Of a stretch of DNA of 64,000 bases, positions 26,882-36,275 are shown piece after piece. The stretch covers positions 48,664-112,663 of the forward strand of contig JADZFR010000015.1 of the NCBI GenBank assembly GCA_020849795.1, given 5' to 3'. Every line of letters starts with the position of its first letter. Within the stretch, counting starts at the first letter, position 1. The DNA is from Planctomycetota bacterium. Its GTDB lineage: Bacteria > Planctomycetota > UBA8742 > UBA2392. The notes under the pieces were generated by a model. The model saw only the letters and a list, made by a program, of their open reading frames with translations, was not told the DNA's origin and made no database searches. The position numbers and the translations under genes are program-made.

Positions 26882-28057
26882 ATGCCATGGAGAGAGGTCA
26901 TCCGACTGCTGTTGAAGCGCAAGCTGGCCGTGGCCTGCTTTGCTGTCGTGGTGATCTGCGCGTTCATTGCGCTGACCGCGCAGATCTGGGTTGCGGATTC
27001 CGACCTTGAGTCCAATCCCGGCGTTGACACAGCCGCCAACCTGATTGAACGCAAGCAGTTGCTGCGATCGCAGGAGCTACTGGATGCGCACCCCGACATG
27101 ACCGAGGCCGAGGCGCGAACGCAGGCCGACGAAGAAGTACTGGCCGGTTTGAACGCCGACGCGCTTACCGTCACAAACCTCAAGCGCAGCTACCACCCGC
27201 CGACCTGGGTGCTTGCCCTGAATGCCGACCACGCGCACTGGAAAGAGACCGCCGTCAAGGATGAGGCGCTGGCCGCCGACCAGCGATGGGGTTTCTTCAG
27301 CGCCAAGGCGTGGCGTTTTCCGATGGGCTGCGACGTGGAAGGCGTGAGCATCCTTGCCAAGCTGATTCGCGGCCTGCAGTTGGCGTTCATCATCGGCATC
27401 ATCCCGACCGTGATCAGCTCGATCATCGCGGTCACGATGGGCTTGATCGCCGGTTATTTCGGCAAGCTGATTGACGACATCATTGTGTTCATCATCTCGA
27501 CCATGGCATCAATCCCGCTGCTACTGCTGCTGATTGCGTTTATCCAGGCGGTGCGCAACAGCGAAGCCATCACCCAGTGGTTCGAGTTCTTCGGGCTGGG
27601 TGAAGACCAGAAGCACTGGCGCAACATGATCCTCGTGCTGGTAGTGATTGGTTTGACCACGTGGATCGGTCTATCACGGCTGGTCCGCGCCGAGGTGATG
27701 AAACACAAGAATCGTGAGTACATTGACGCAGCCCGGGCCTTGGGCTACGGCAACCTGCGCATCCTGTTCAAGCACCTGCTGCCCAACGTGTTCCATATCG
27801 TGATCATCTTCTTCACGCTCGGTTTCGTCGGCGCAGTCGGCCTGGAAGTGTTCCTGAGCTATGTCGGGATTGGCGTCGAAGCAAAGCTGCCCACCTGGGG
27901 CCAGATGATCAGCGGGGGCCGCACCGAGCTGCAACGCGACCCCAGCGTGTGGTGGCCATTGACTTTCGCCACTGTGGCGTTGTTCGTGCTTTCACTGGCG
28001 TTCAGCCTGTTTGGCGACGCGCTGCGTGACGCCCTGGACCCGAAACTGCGCACTTGA
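26882..28057 (+). CDS. ABC importer permease (DppC/OppC type)
   Basis: 391 aa against the usual 280-310. Helix 1 (about 17-36) is followed by an insert of about 100 residues including a helical, acidic stretch, then W-R-F-P-M-G-C-D-V-E-G-V-S-I-L, the equivalent of the family motif around G-T-D-E-x-G-R-D. The EAA loop (Y-I-D-A-A-R-A-L-G-Y-G-N-L-R-I-L-F-K-H, near 280) and the C-terminal L-S-Y-V-G-I-G-V motif are intact. It pairs with the upstream permease, with nine bases between them. Both permeases thus carry expanded periplasmic regions that could contact each other or the two binding proteins. Confidence 0.9.
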   Translation: MPWREVIRLLLKRKLAVACFAVVVICAFIALTAQIWVADSDLESNPGVDTAANLIERKQLLRSQELLDAHPDMTEAEARTQADEEVLAGLNADALTVTNLKRSYHPPTWVLALNADHAHWKETAVKDEALAADQRWGFFSAKAWRFPMGCDVEGVSILAKLIRGLQLAFIIGIIPTVISSIIAVTMGLIAGYFGKLIDDIIVFIISTMASIPLLLLLIAFIQAVRNSEAITQWFEFFGLGEDQKHWRNMILVLVVIGLTTWIGLSRLVRAEVMKHKNREYIDAARALGYGNLRILFKHLLPNVFHIVIIFFTLGFVGAVGLEVFLSYVGIGVEAKLPTWGQMISGGRTELQRDPSVWWPLTFATVALFVLSLAFSLFGDALRDALDPKLRT

Positions 28058-28113
28058 TTGCAGATGCAGTGCTCTCTGGATTTTGCTCGTTCCTCTGGTA
28101 GCGTCGCCGCCCC

Positions 28114-28845
28114 ATGCGCACAGGCATTTTCATCACTGGCACAGACACCGGCGTTGGCAAAACCATCGTTTCGGCCGGCTTGATTCTGGCGCTCAAGGCG
28201 CGCGGGCTGAACGTCGGTTACATGAAACCTGTGGAGTCCGGCTGCCAGGTGCTCGATGGCGAGGTGGTCGCGTCGGATGTGCGTTTCGTGCGCGAGGTGT
28301 GCGGTATCCGCGACGACATGGACCTGATGTGCCCGTACCGGCTCAAGGCCGCAGCCGCACCCAGTATTGCCAGCCGCCTGGAAGACATCCACGTCGATAT
28401 CTCGTACATCGTGGACCAGTACTTTCAGCTTTCGTTGATGCACGAGATCATCGTCGTCGAAGGCGTCGGCGGGCTGATGGTGCCGTTGAATAACAACGAG
28501 GTCGTGACCGATTTGATTTTGCAGTTGGGCCTGGAAGCCGTGATCGTGGCCAAGCCCGGCCTGGGCACGATCAACCACTCGCTGCTCACGATCAACATGG
28601 CCAAGATGATGGGCATCTCCGTTCAGGGCCTGATCGTGAACGGGTTTGGCAAAGACGTGATCGGTTTGCCGGAGCGGACGAACCCCGACGAGATCCAGCA
28701 CTTCGGCAATGTGCCGGTGCTGGGCATCCTGCCCTGGCTGAAAGACCTGGATTTCAACGCCTGCAAGCCCGGCACCCTGCTGAGCGAGTTCATGGAGCGG
28801 ATCGACATCAACGACCTGCTGCCGGGCGACGACGACGCGTTCTAG
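28114..28845 (+). CDS. bioD: Dethiobiotin synthetase
   Basis: 243 aa. P-loop G-T-D-T-G-V-G-K-T at residues 9-17, the M-K-P-V-E-S-G motif at 37-43 (K38, substrate binding), V-E-G-V-G-G-L-M-V-P-L in the middle and G-L-G-T-I-N-H for the second half of the site. The enzyme makes dethiobiotin from DAPA, CO2 and ATP in biotin synthesis. No other bio gene is in the window. It sits 56 bases after the ABC importer permease. Its TAG stop shares the palindrome CTAG with the stop of the convergent cyclase gene. Confidence 0.9.
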   Translation: MRTGIFITGTDTGVGKTIVSAGLILALKARGLNVGYMKPVESGCQVLDGEVVASDVRFVREVCGIRDDMDLMCPYRLKAAAAPSIASRLEDIHVDISYIVDQYFQLSLMHEIIVVEGVGGLMVPLNNNEVVTDLILQLGLEAVIVAKPGLGTINHSLLTINMAKMMGISVQGLIVNGFGKDVIGLPERTNPDEIQHFGNVPVLGILPWLKDLDFNACKPGTLLSEFMERIDINDLLPGDDDAF

Positions 28846-30713
28846 CCCGGGCGCGTCCAGCGCAGCACGGGCACCGGCTCGGCGAATCCTTTCGCGTGCG
28901 CTTGTTCGTTGCGGCTTTGCCAATTCTGCTCGCGCAGCGCGGCACAGTGGTCGGTGCGCTGGGCCAGGGCATTGCTGACCATGATGTCGCCGCCCTCACT
29001 CAGATGCTGGACCCGCGCCGCCAGGTTTACCGTGGTGCCGAAGTAGTCCAGCCGTTCATTGAGTGTCACGGCGATGCAGGGGCCCACGTGCAAGCCGACC
29101 TTGAGCTGCACGCCCGCCGTGTGGCCGTGATTGCGTACATAGGCGTCGGTGCGCGCGTGAAGCTCCGCGGCAGCCTGGAGTGCGGCATCGGGGCGCGTGA
29201 ACACGGCCATGATCGCGTCGCCAATCGTCTTGACGATGGCGCCGCGGAACTTCTCGACGATTTCGTGCAGGATGTCGAAGTGCGTGCGCACCAGCGCAAA
29301 GGCCTTGGCGTCTCCCAGCGTGTTGTAAAGCGCCGTGCTGCCCACGACGTCGGTAAACATGATCGTGGCGTCCTCTACAGCCAACTTGATGCCCGGGGCC
29401 AGCACCTCGTTGCTGAACAAGTCACGAAAGCGCTGGTCGGCGACAAGCTCGCCCGCCGACAGCGCGTCGTTGGCCCACTCGACCGACTCGATGACCACCA
29501 CCACATTGCGCTTGCTCTCGTTGCGAATGCGCACGCCAAACGCCGTGCCTGCCGGTGCAGTCTGGTCGCCGCCTTCAATGGCTTCATCGCGGCATGTGTA
29601 TGCAATCTCGACGCCGCCTGTCGCGTCGGGGCCGACTTCGAGCCAGCGGTAACTCTTGTCGCCGGTCGCCCGCATGCGGTAGCGGCCCTCTGCAAGCCGG
29701 ATGCTGAACGCGTGCTCGTCGCCGGGCTTGAACAAGTGCTGGTAAACAATGTGCGGCGTGGTGCCCGGGCCGCCAAGGCAGTAATGGAACTCCGGGATCT
29801 CGCGCACCTGCGGGTGCGGCGTAAACACCGCCTCCAGGCTGCGGTCGAGGTCAATGTCAAAGTCCACGTTGCAGCTTGGGCAGAACGCCTTTTCCTTTAC
29901 GTCGCCCAGCGACGACAGGTTCATCTTGTCGCCGCGACAGTGGGGGCAAATCACGTCCCACCGCATCTTCAACATGCCTGCGCGCGTTGCAGCCAGGAAC
30001 AAGTTCAGCGTTTCGGCAAATTCGCTGCGCCACCGGCGCGCAAACGCGCGCGGCTGCATGCGTCGCAGCTTTTCGTCCGGCGCGTTCAGCACGGCTTCTG
30101 ACAGCTTTTCCAGCAGCGATGTCTCGAACAGCTTGCGCGTGCGCTCGGCAAAGTCGCGCAGCACGCCGGCGTCGGCCTTGCCGGTCCGTGCTTCGTCTGT
30201 GAGTTCCACGGGGCGATACAGGACCGCGCTGTGCGAGCGCTCTCGCTTCTGTTTCTGTTTCAGTCTCTCGGCGGCTTCCCGAAACACCCGCTGATACGGT
30301 TTCACACCCGTGTTACGCGTGCCGCTGGCGGCAAATACGCCGAACACGCCGCTGGGCTCAAACTCAAACACGGTGCGTACGGTGCACCCGGCGTCGGGGT
30401 CGGCGGGGTCGTCCGGAATCAGCTCGCAGGCGTGGCGGAATGAACTGAACGGCCCCTTGGAGAACACGCGGCGGACTTCGTACGACTGCTCGTGAATCCA
30501 CGTGAAAGGCAGTTCCTCGTACTCGAAGTTGATGGTCTTGCGATAGCTGCAGAAGCGGCGGCTGGTGCCGTCGGGTTGCGGTTCGTCGCGATAATCAATC
30601 GCGGGCATTCCTGCGGCGCCGTCAATCAGGTCCGTGTCCGAGACCACACGCCAGACTTCAGTCAGGGGCGCGTCAAAGTGCACGTCGAACGTAAGTGACC
30701 TGGTCATGGTCAT
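28842..30713 (-). CDS. Class III adenylate cyclase with SRPBCC-like and DUF5939-type domains
   Basis: 623 aa, no membrane segment. N-terminal residues about 5-150 look like an SRPBCC/START-type ligand-binding domain (F-D-V-H-F-D-A-P-L-T-E-V-W-R-V-V). A middle region has a zinc-ribbon pattern C-P-H-C (256-259) and C-P-S-C (278-281), then Y-C-L-G-G-P-G-T-T-P-H-I-V-Y-Q, as in DUF5939 proteins. The C-terminal cyclase domain has metal-binding D455 (M-F-T-D-V-V-G-S-T) and D499 (T-I-G-D-A-I-M), adenine-specifying K495 and D556, and transition-state N563 and R567. All catalytic residues are present, so it should make cAMP in the cytoplasm. The ligand sensed by the N-terminal domain is unknown. Confidence 0.88.
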   Translation of the reverse strand: MTMTRSLTFDVHFDAPLTEVWRVVSDTDLIDGAAGMPAIDYRDEPQPDGTSRRFCSYRKTINFEYEELPFTWIHEQSYEVRRVFSKGPFSSFRHACELIPDDPADPDAGCTVRTVFEFEPSGVFGVFAASGTRNTGVKPYQRVFREAAERLKQKQKRERSHSAVLYRPVELTDEARTGKADAGVLRDFAERTRKLFETSLLEKLSEAVLNAPDEKLRRMQPRAFARRWRSEFAETLNLFLAATRAGMLKMRWDVICPHCRGDKMNLSSLGDVKEKAFCPSCNVDFDIDLDRSLEAVFTPHPQVREIPEFHYCLGGPGTTPHIVYQHLFKPGDEHAFSIRLAEGRYRMRATGDKSYRWLEVGPDATGGVEIAYTCRDEAIEGGDQTAPAGTAFGVRIRNESKRNVVVVIESVEWANDALSAGELVADQRFRDLFSNEVLAPGIKLAVEDATIMFTDVVGSTALYNTLGDAKAFALVRTHFDILHEIVEKFRGAIVKTIGDAIMAVFTRPDAALQAAAELHARTDAYVRNHGHTAGVQLKVGLHVGPCIAVTLNERLDYFGTTVNLAARVQHLSEGGDIMVSNALAQRTDHCAALREQNWQSRNEQAHAKGFAEPVPVLRWTRPG

Positions 30714-30751
30714 TGGTCAGTTAGCAGAGCAGGCGCCGCGCCGGATTGTCT

Positions 30752-31708
30752 CTAAACGAAGTGCATCGCGACAAGGTCCTTGATCGCGATGTGGCCCTTG
30801 ATCTTGCCGCTGCCGTCCACCACCGGCAACTCGCCCACGCGCCGCTGCTGCATCAGCAACACCGCTTCCGGGGCGAGCTTGTCGCCGTGAATGCTCAGGC
30901 ACGGGCTGGTCATGACCTCAATGATCGGGCGGGTCAGCAGGTCGGCTTCGTCGACGTGGCGGCGCAAGTCGCCGTCGGTAAACACGCCCCTGAGCACACC
31001 GGTGTCCACAATGAAAGCCGCCCCGGTCTTGTGCAGCGTAATGGCGTGCAGGGCGTCGCCGATGTTTGCGGTCACGCCGACCACGGCGGTTTCTTCAATC
31101 GGGCGCATGACCTCGTTGCACTTCATCAGGCTGCGGCCGAGTGCTCCGCCGGGGTGAAAGCGGGCGTAATCTTCACGCGTGAAATTGCGCGCCTTCATGA
31201 CGGCCAGTGCAAGCGCGTCACCCATGGCCAGCATGACCGTGGTGCTGACGCTGGGCGCCATGCCGATCGGGCACGCTTCGCTGACTTTGCCTAGGTTCAG
31301 CACAATGTCGCTGTGTGCCGCAAGCGGGGATTCGGCGTTACTGGTCACGCCGATGCACCTGCAACCCAGGCGCTTGACCACCGGCAGCATCCGCGTCACT
31401 TCTTCGCTCGTGCCGCTGTTGCTGAGCGCAATCACCAGGTCCTGCGCGCGAAGGCGCCCCAGGTCACCGTGCATGGCTTCGCTGGGGTGCAGCGCAAAGC
31501 TGGGCGTGCCGGTGCTGGCCAGCGTGGCGCTGATTTTCTGGCCAACCAGCCAGGGCTTTCCGACGCCGGTCACTACGACGTGGCCATCGCACTTCAGCAC
31601 CGCTTCAACAGCGCGGTCAAAGGCAACATCCAGCAGGTCGGCAAGCCGGCGAACGCCGTCGGCCTCCTGCTGCAGCACTGACTTTGCAAAGTCCCGAATC
31701 TCGGTCAT
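30752..31708 (-). CDS. kdsD: Arabinose-5-phosphate isomerase (KpsF/GutQ family)
   Basis: 318 aa from the ATG at 31708. SIS domain (1-190) plus two CBS domains (about 205-318). The four residues known as catalytic in E. coli KdsD are conserved with identical spacing: K51, E103, E144 and H185 (E. coli 59, 111, 152, 193). The loop after K51 reads G-K-P-W-L rather than the usual G-K-S-G. The enzyme interconverts ribulose-5-P and arabinose-5-P for Kdo, so the cell probably makes a Kdo-containing LPS. It lies 35 bases after the giant propeller protein gene and 38 bases before the cyclase, all on the minus strand. Confidence 0.92.
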   Translation of the reverse strand: MTEIRDFAKSVLQQEADGVRRLADLLDVAFDRAVEAVLKCDGHVVVTGVGKPWLVGQKISATLASTGTPSFALHPSEAMHGDLGRLRAQDLVIALSNSGTSEEVTRMLPVVKRLGCRCIGVTSNAESPLAAHSDIVLNLGKVSEACPIGMAPSVSTTVMLAMGDALALAVMKARNFTREDYARFHPGGALGRSLMKCNEVMRPIEETAVVGVTANIGDALHAITLHKTGAAFIVDTGVLRGVFTDGDLRRHVDEADLLTRPIIEVMTSPCLSIHGDKLAPEAVLLMQQRRVGELPVVDGSGKIKGHIAIKDLVAMHFV

Positions 31709-31743
31709 GGCACCGTTATAGCGCGTTGCGCCTTGTTCTGCCG

Positions 31744-34700
31744 CTACTTTGCGCGGCCGAAACAGAACGTGGTGTTGTCGCACGTCAGCCCGACGAAGTC
31801 CTCGGTCAGTGCCAGCTGCACAAATAGCGGGCTGTCTTCGACGCGATGTTCCCACTTAAAGCGCTCGGTTCCGTCGCTGTTCAGCACCAGCACGCGAAAC
31901 CCCCATAGCCGCAGGCGACCATCGATGATCCGGTTCTCGGAATACACGGCTACGATGCCGCCCTCAAACAGTGCCGCCGACTGCAACTCAACACGGTCGT
32001 TGTCGTTCTCGCGGGAAAGAGTGTACGTGAATGTCTGCTTTCCATCAGTCAGGCTGTAGCCAGTGACCTTAGCCAGGTTGCCGGGCGAGCGCGTTGCCAG
32101 AACCAGCTGCCCGGGCAGCAGCAGGTTTGCGGTCACCATCTCGGTCGGGGCGTTGTCGACGCGCCAGACGCTGTCGGCCGATGCGGGGTCATACAGCGTG
32201 ACGCTGTTCAAGCCGACCACGACCAGCTTGTCGCCCCGTGTTTCCAGCAGCGTCGGGTAGCGCACCCGCGTGTCGTGGATGGCGCCGGGCTTGAGCGTGT
32301 CAGCACCGAAGAAGTGCAGCTTGCCATCGCGATCAGCGACAATGATGTGGCTGTCCGTGGCGACAGGCGACACGGTGATGCGGCCGTCAGTGGGCACGCT
32401 GGTGCGCGCGCGTTCTTCTCCGCTCTCGGGATCAAGCAGCACGAGGTGCGTCTCGTCGCCCAACAGCAGCACCTGGATGCCGGAAACAGACTGGCCGATC
32501 CAGCGAATGCTGACCGCCTCGAGCTGCGTTTCCCACACCTCGCCGCCGCTGGCCGCGTCGCGGGCGCTGATGCGCACCATGTTGCGGCGGGTGCGCGTGT
32601 TCAGGAAGCGCGTGCCGTAGATCAACATACCTGCTTGCAGGCTGATCGGGTCAGGTGTGCCGCCCGTGGCTGCGCTCCAGACCTCATTGCCTTCGTCGTC
32701 GTGCAACGCAAATCCCTGGTTCAGCACGAACAGTGTGCCACGGCTGGTGCGCCGGGTGTCGGTGACGGTTACCTCGGTCTCGCGCGCCCACAGATCTTTG
32801 CCGGTGGCGGCCTCCATGGCTACGAGGGACGTTCCGTTGCGCGTGCGCTGGCCAACAAAGAGCTTGCCGCCTGATGCCGTCGGCTGCAGCGGAAGGCGGG
32901 TGAAGCCGCCGACCTCCCACGGCTTGCGCCACAACTCCATCATGTTGGCAGGCAGGCGCGGCAGTGCTTCCTTGGCGCTGTCGCTGTCGCCGTCTTTGAG
33001 CAGCGGCTCGAGCAGTTCTTTGTAAGTCTGCTCGCGGCCCAGCAGCGTCAGCTTGCCTTCGGGTTTTGCGCGCAGCACGCGGCCTGCCAGCAGGCGGGCG
33101 CGGAGAGTCTGGCCTGCACGACCGTAGGCGACAGCCATCACGACATGCAGGTCGTCGCGGCGAGTGCGCTCGCTGAAGTCTTCCAGGGCGGCGCGCACGA
33201 CTTCGCCTGCAGTGTCCGGCCTGAAGTTGAACAGTTCGTGCTCAGCCAGTTTGAACGCCGCGTCGTCGGACGCCCGACTCAGCGGATACTTGTCCAGGAC
33301 TTTGCGCCACGCGTCGGCGTTGGCCGCGGCCATCAACGCAACCGCTGCCTGGTCGGTGACCGTGAATGCTTCGCGGCCATTGCGTACAAGAATCTCGCGA
33401 AGTTTGCCCAGTGTCAGAGCGCGAATGGGGGTGCCTTGATAGGCCAGCCGCGGATTGGCGTCGAACAGGCGATGATACAGCTCAACGGCTTCGGCCGGGG
33501 CGCTTTCGCTGATCAGGCCTGCGACGCGAATGGTCGCGTAGAGCTGCGCCGGCAACTCAGGGTCGGCGCCGATCCCGAAGTCAGGGTTAGCCTTGATGAT
33601 GGCGCGGTAAAACTCAAGCGCGTCGCCGGCGTTGCCGCTGGCCAGGACGGCCTTCTCTTCCCGCAGAAAGCACTCGGTGCGTTGGCTTCGAGTCACGGCA
33701 AACCCGCGTGCCTGCGCCACCAGGCCCATCGCTTCCATGTACTGGCGGTGCAACAGCGCCGCGTCGGCCTGCCCGAGGTATTCGTCCACAAGGGCGTGGC
33801 TGGCCTGGTCACGTACGCGCGTGTTGGGCGGCGGCGAGGCCGCAAGTTCGTATGCTCTGCGAATGGACTTCATACCGTCAGCACGGTTGCCCAGGCGCAG
33901 CGTCAGCAGGCCAAGCCGCAGGTGCGCATCGGCGTCTTCGGGGTTGCTTTCAAGTTCTTTGCGCGCGGTGCGCAGCAGTTCTTCGGCGTCGAAGCGCACA
34001 GACAGCTGCGAGTTGCCGCGCGAATAGTCTTTGCCAACCACCGTGAAGACTACACCGTGCTGCGCGAACACCGAGAAGCCGGAGTAGCCGTAAGTTGAGG
34101 GGACGATCGCCGAGTTCACGGGACGCATCGAGTCAAGTTCGACCTCGACGATCAGATTGTTGGCGGCCGTGTCGTAGCCCGGCCAGAGCAGGCGGTTGGA
34201 AGCCATGCAGGGCCGCCCCGCAAGCGCAAGCGTACCTCCGCCGTTGGCTTCACGCGTGACCCGCAGCGACTTGGTGACCCTGCCCTTGGCGATGTCCACC
34301 GTGTGCAGCATGCTTGATCCGCCGCCGCGGATACCGCCGTCGCCGGCAACGAACGCCTCGCCGCCGCGCAAACCGACCAGTGCGCGGCCGCCATAAAGAG
34401 GCTGGCCCTCGCGCGCCAGACGCCAGACTTCTTTGCCGGACGCAGCGTCAAATGCAAACATGTAATCGGCATCGGCTGGAGCGACAATGACGTAGGCCTT
34501 TCCCTGATGCTCGGCATAGATGGTCGGCGAGTTGTACCAGGTGACATCGCGATAGAACGTCTCGATGTACTTGCTGACCGGGCGCGGCATGTACTCATAG
34601 CGCGACACCCAGCGAATGCCCCGGGTGTTCAGGTCCACGGCCACGACGCCGCCAATGTTCGTGCACAGGTAAAGCAGGCTGCCAGAGATTGCGGGCAGGC

Positions 34701-36237
34701 TGGCCAGCGGCTCGCGCGCCGGGCGGCCGAACATTGTGGTCTCTTGCTGGCCATAGCAGAGTCGCAGCTTCCACAGCACGTCGCCGCTATCCGGCTTCAT
34801 CGCGACCAGGAACACGTCAGACAGCGATTCGACTTTGCTGGCAATCGCGTACAGGACTCCTTCATAGACGACGGCGCTCAGAAAACTGGTCGTCGAAAGC
34901 GCATCACCCTCATACTCGCCGCCCACCTTCCACAGCAGGCGGCCGGTGGACCCGTCTACCGCGCACAGCGCGCGCCGCACCTTCGGGTAATGGCTGTGAA
35001 GCCGGAAGTTGGGGTCCGGGTACATGTTGTGGTATGCCGTCGAAAGCGGGTTTTCCAGCGCGGCGTACGCGGTGCCGCGGTGCACGCTGACCGGCAGAAT
35101 CAGCGATGGGTCAGGTTCAATAGTGCGCCAGTTGTGGCCGAAGGTAGGAAACGGCTTGCACGACCACATGGGCCCGCGGCCGCCGTTCACCAGGTCGTAG
35201 GCCACCAGTTGGTCGCCCTGGTTCACATAAACGACCGACCCGTCGAAGACCGGCAAATAGGGCGGCACGATCGGCGGGTTGTAGTTCATGAACCGGGCGG
35301 GGTGGGCTGACGCCGAAAGCGCGGGCAAGATCTGGGTCCAGGCGGCTTTGGAGTAGTTCGTCGGTTTCTCGTACAGTCCGGTGTTGGCGTAGTTTCCGCC
35401 CGGCCAGTGCACGCCGCGCCGGTCAATCGTGTCGCTGGCGCCGTCGCGGGCCTCTGCAAGGCGCCGGGCAAGCAGTTCGCCCAGCGCAATGGTGGTTTCG
35501 CCTTCTTTCACTGTTTCGCTGTGGATGGCCGCCGACTCGTCTATAATGCGGCGCAGGGCGGCGCGCTCGCCACGTTCGCGGTAGCAATGGCTCAGCCAGG
35601 CGTACAGGTACGCGCGGTTCGCAGCGGGGATAGCCGCCGCATTCTCGAGTGAACGTTCAAGCATGCGGGCAGCCTGCGCCAGCGAACCTTCTTCCCAGTG
35701 CAGGGCAGCCAGCGCTGCAGCGGCCTCGGCACCGCCGAGGGTCAGCCCGAACCGCCGGTTCAGGTCACCCAGGCGGTTGCGGTCGCGAGTTCGCAGCGCA
35801 TCGGCGAGTAACAGCCTCACGCGCGGACCGAACAACTCCTCGTACAACTTCATGCCGTCGGGACCAAGGCTCCTGATCTGGTCCTCGATCGAGCTGAACG
35901 CTCCCTGCCAGCGCAGCGCCAACCCGGGCACCCGGGCGCTGTCAGGCGCGCGCTCGACCACGACAACTCCGGACGTGTTGGCTTCACGGTTCAGTTCGCG
36001 CTGGCAGATTTCCAGGATCGAGGTCATCAGGAAGCGGCGCTCCTCGGCATCTGGGGCGCTACGCAGCGAGGTCTTGAGGCGTGCAATGCGGTTCAAGGCG
36101 TCTTCAAGATCCGCCTGTGTGGTGATGCTGAACGCGGTGGGGTCAGAGTCAGGCGTGAAGCTGCGCGGCATGATCTGCGCATTGCTGAATGCAATCGCGC
36201 AGGCAACGAGTGCAAAGGCGGCGAAGATGCGTCGCAT
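31744..36237 (-). CDS. Giant secreted PQQ-like beta-propeller / TPR protein
   Basis: 1497 aa. GGGAG stands six bases before the ATG and a signal peptide ends near F-S-N-A-Q. After a helical N-terminal region (20-300) a first propeller block (about 320-730) shows quinoprotein-type repeats such as A-V-D-G-S-T-G-R-L-L-W-K-V-G and A-F-D-A-A-S-G-K-E-V-W-R-L-A. A TPR region follows (about 745-1090: P-E-D-A-D-A-H-L-R-L-G-L-L-T-L-R-L-G), then a second propeller block (about 1125-1490: A-M-E-A-A-T-G-K-D-L-W-A-R-E-T). No PQQ-binding residues can be assigned, so a scaffold role like BamB or an extracytoplasmic binding role is as likely as an enzyme. VanZ-like and carboxypeptidase genes lie upstream. Confidence 0.85.
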   Translation of the reverse strand: MRRIFAAFALVACAIAFSNAQIMPRSFTPDSDPTAFSITTQADLEDALNRIARLKTSLRSAPDAEERRFLMTSILEICQRELNREANTSGVVVVERAPDSARVPGLALRWQGAFSSIEDQIRSLGPDGMKLYEELFGPRVRLLLADALRTRDRNRLGDLNRRFGLTLGGAEAAAALAALHWEEGSLAQAARMLERSLENAAAIPAANRAYLYAWLSHCYRERGERAALRRIIDESAAIHSETVKEGETTIALGELLARRLAEARDGASDTIDRRGVHWPGGNYANTGLYEKPTNYSKAAWTQILPALSASAHPARFMNYNPPIVPPYLPVFDGSVVYVNQGDQLVAYDLVNGGRGPMWSCKPFPTFGHNWRTIEPDPSLILPVSVHRGTAYAALENPLSTAYHNMYPDPNFRLHSHYPKVRRALCAVDGSTGRLLWKVGGEYEGDALSTTSFLSAVVYEGVLYAIASKVESLSDVFLVAMKPDSGDVLWKLRLCYGQQETTMFGRPAREPLASLPAISGSLLYLCTNIGGVVAVDLNTRGIRWVSRYEYMPRPVSKYIETFYRDVTWYNSPTIYAEHQGKAYVIVAPADADYMFAFDAASGKEVWRLAREGQPLYGGRALVGLRGGEAFVAGDGGIRGGGSSMLHTVDIAKGRVTKSLRVTREANGGGTLALAGRPCMASNRLLWPGYDTAANNLIVEVELDSMRPVNSAIVPSTYGYSGFSVFAQHGVVFTVVGKDYSRGNSQLSVRFDAEELLRTARKELESNPEDADAHLRLGLLTLRLGNRADGMKSIRRAYELAASPPPNTRVRDQASHALVDEYLGQADAALLHRQYMEAMGLVAQARGFAVTRSQRTECFLREEKAVLASGNAGDALEFYRAIIKANPDFGIGADPELPAQLYATIRVAGLISESAPAEAVELYHRLFDANPRLAYQGTPIRALTLGKLREILVRNGREAFTVTDQAAVALMAAANADAWRKVLDKYPLSRASDDAAFKLAEHELFNFRPDTAGEVVRAALEDFSERTRRDDLHVVMAVAYGRAGQTLRARLLAGRVLRAKPEGKLTLLGREQTYKELLEPLLKDGDSDSAKEALPRLPANMMELWRKPWEVGGFTRLPLQPTASGGKLFVGQRTRNGTSLVAMEAATGKDLWARETEVTVTDTRRTSRGTLFVLNQGFALHDDEGNEVWSAATGGTPDPISLQAGMLIYGTRFLNTRTRRNMVRISARDAASGGEVWETQLEAVSIRWIGQSVSGIQVLLLGDETHLVLLDPESGEERARTSVPTDGRITVSPVATDSHIIVADRDGKLHFFGADTLKPGAIHDTRVRYPTLLETRGDKLVVVGLNSVTLYDPASADSVWRVDNAPTEMVTANLLLPGQLVLATRSPGNLAKVTGYSLTDGKQTFTYTLSRENDNDRVELQSAALFEGGIVAVYSENRIIDGRLRLWGFRVLVLNSDGTERFKWEHRVEDSPLFVQLALTEDFVGLTCDNTTFCFGRAK

Positions 36238-36275
36238 GGGTTCTCCCGTCCAACCTTAGTACGCACAGCGGCGCA

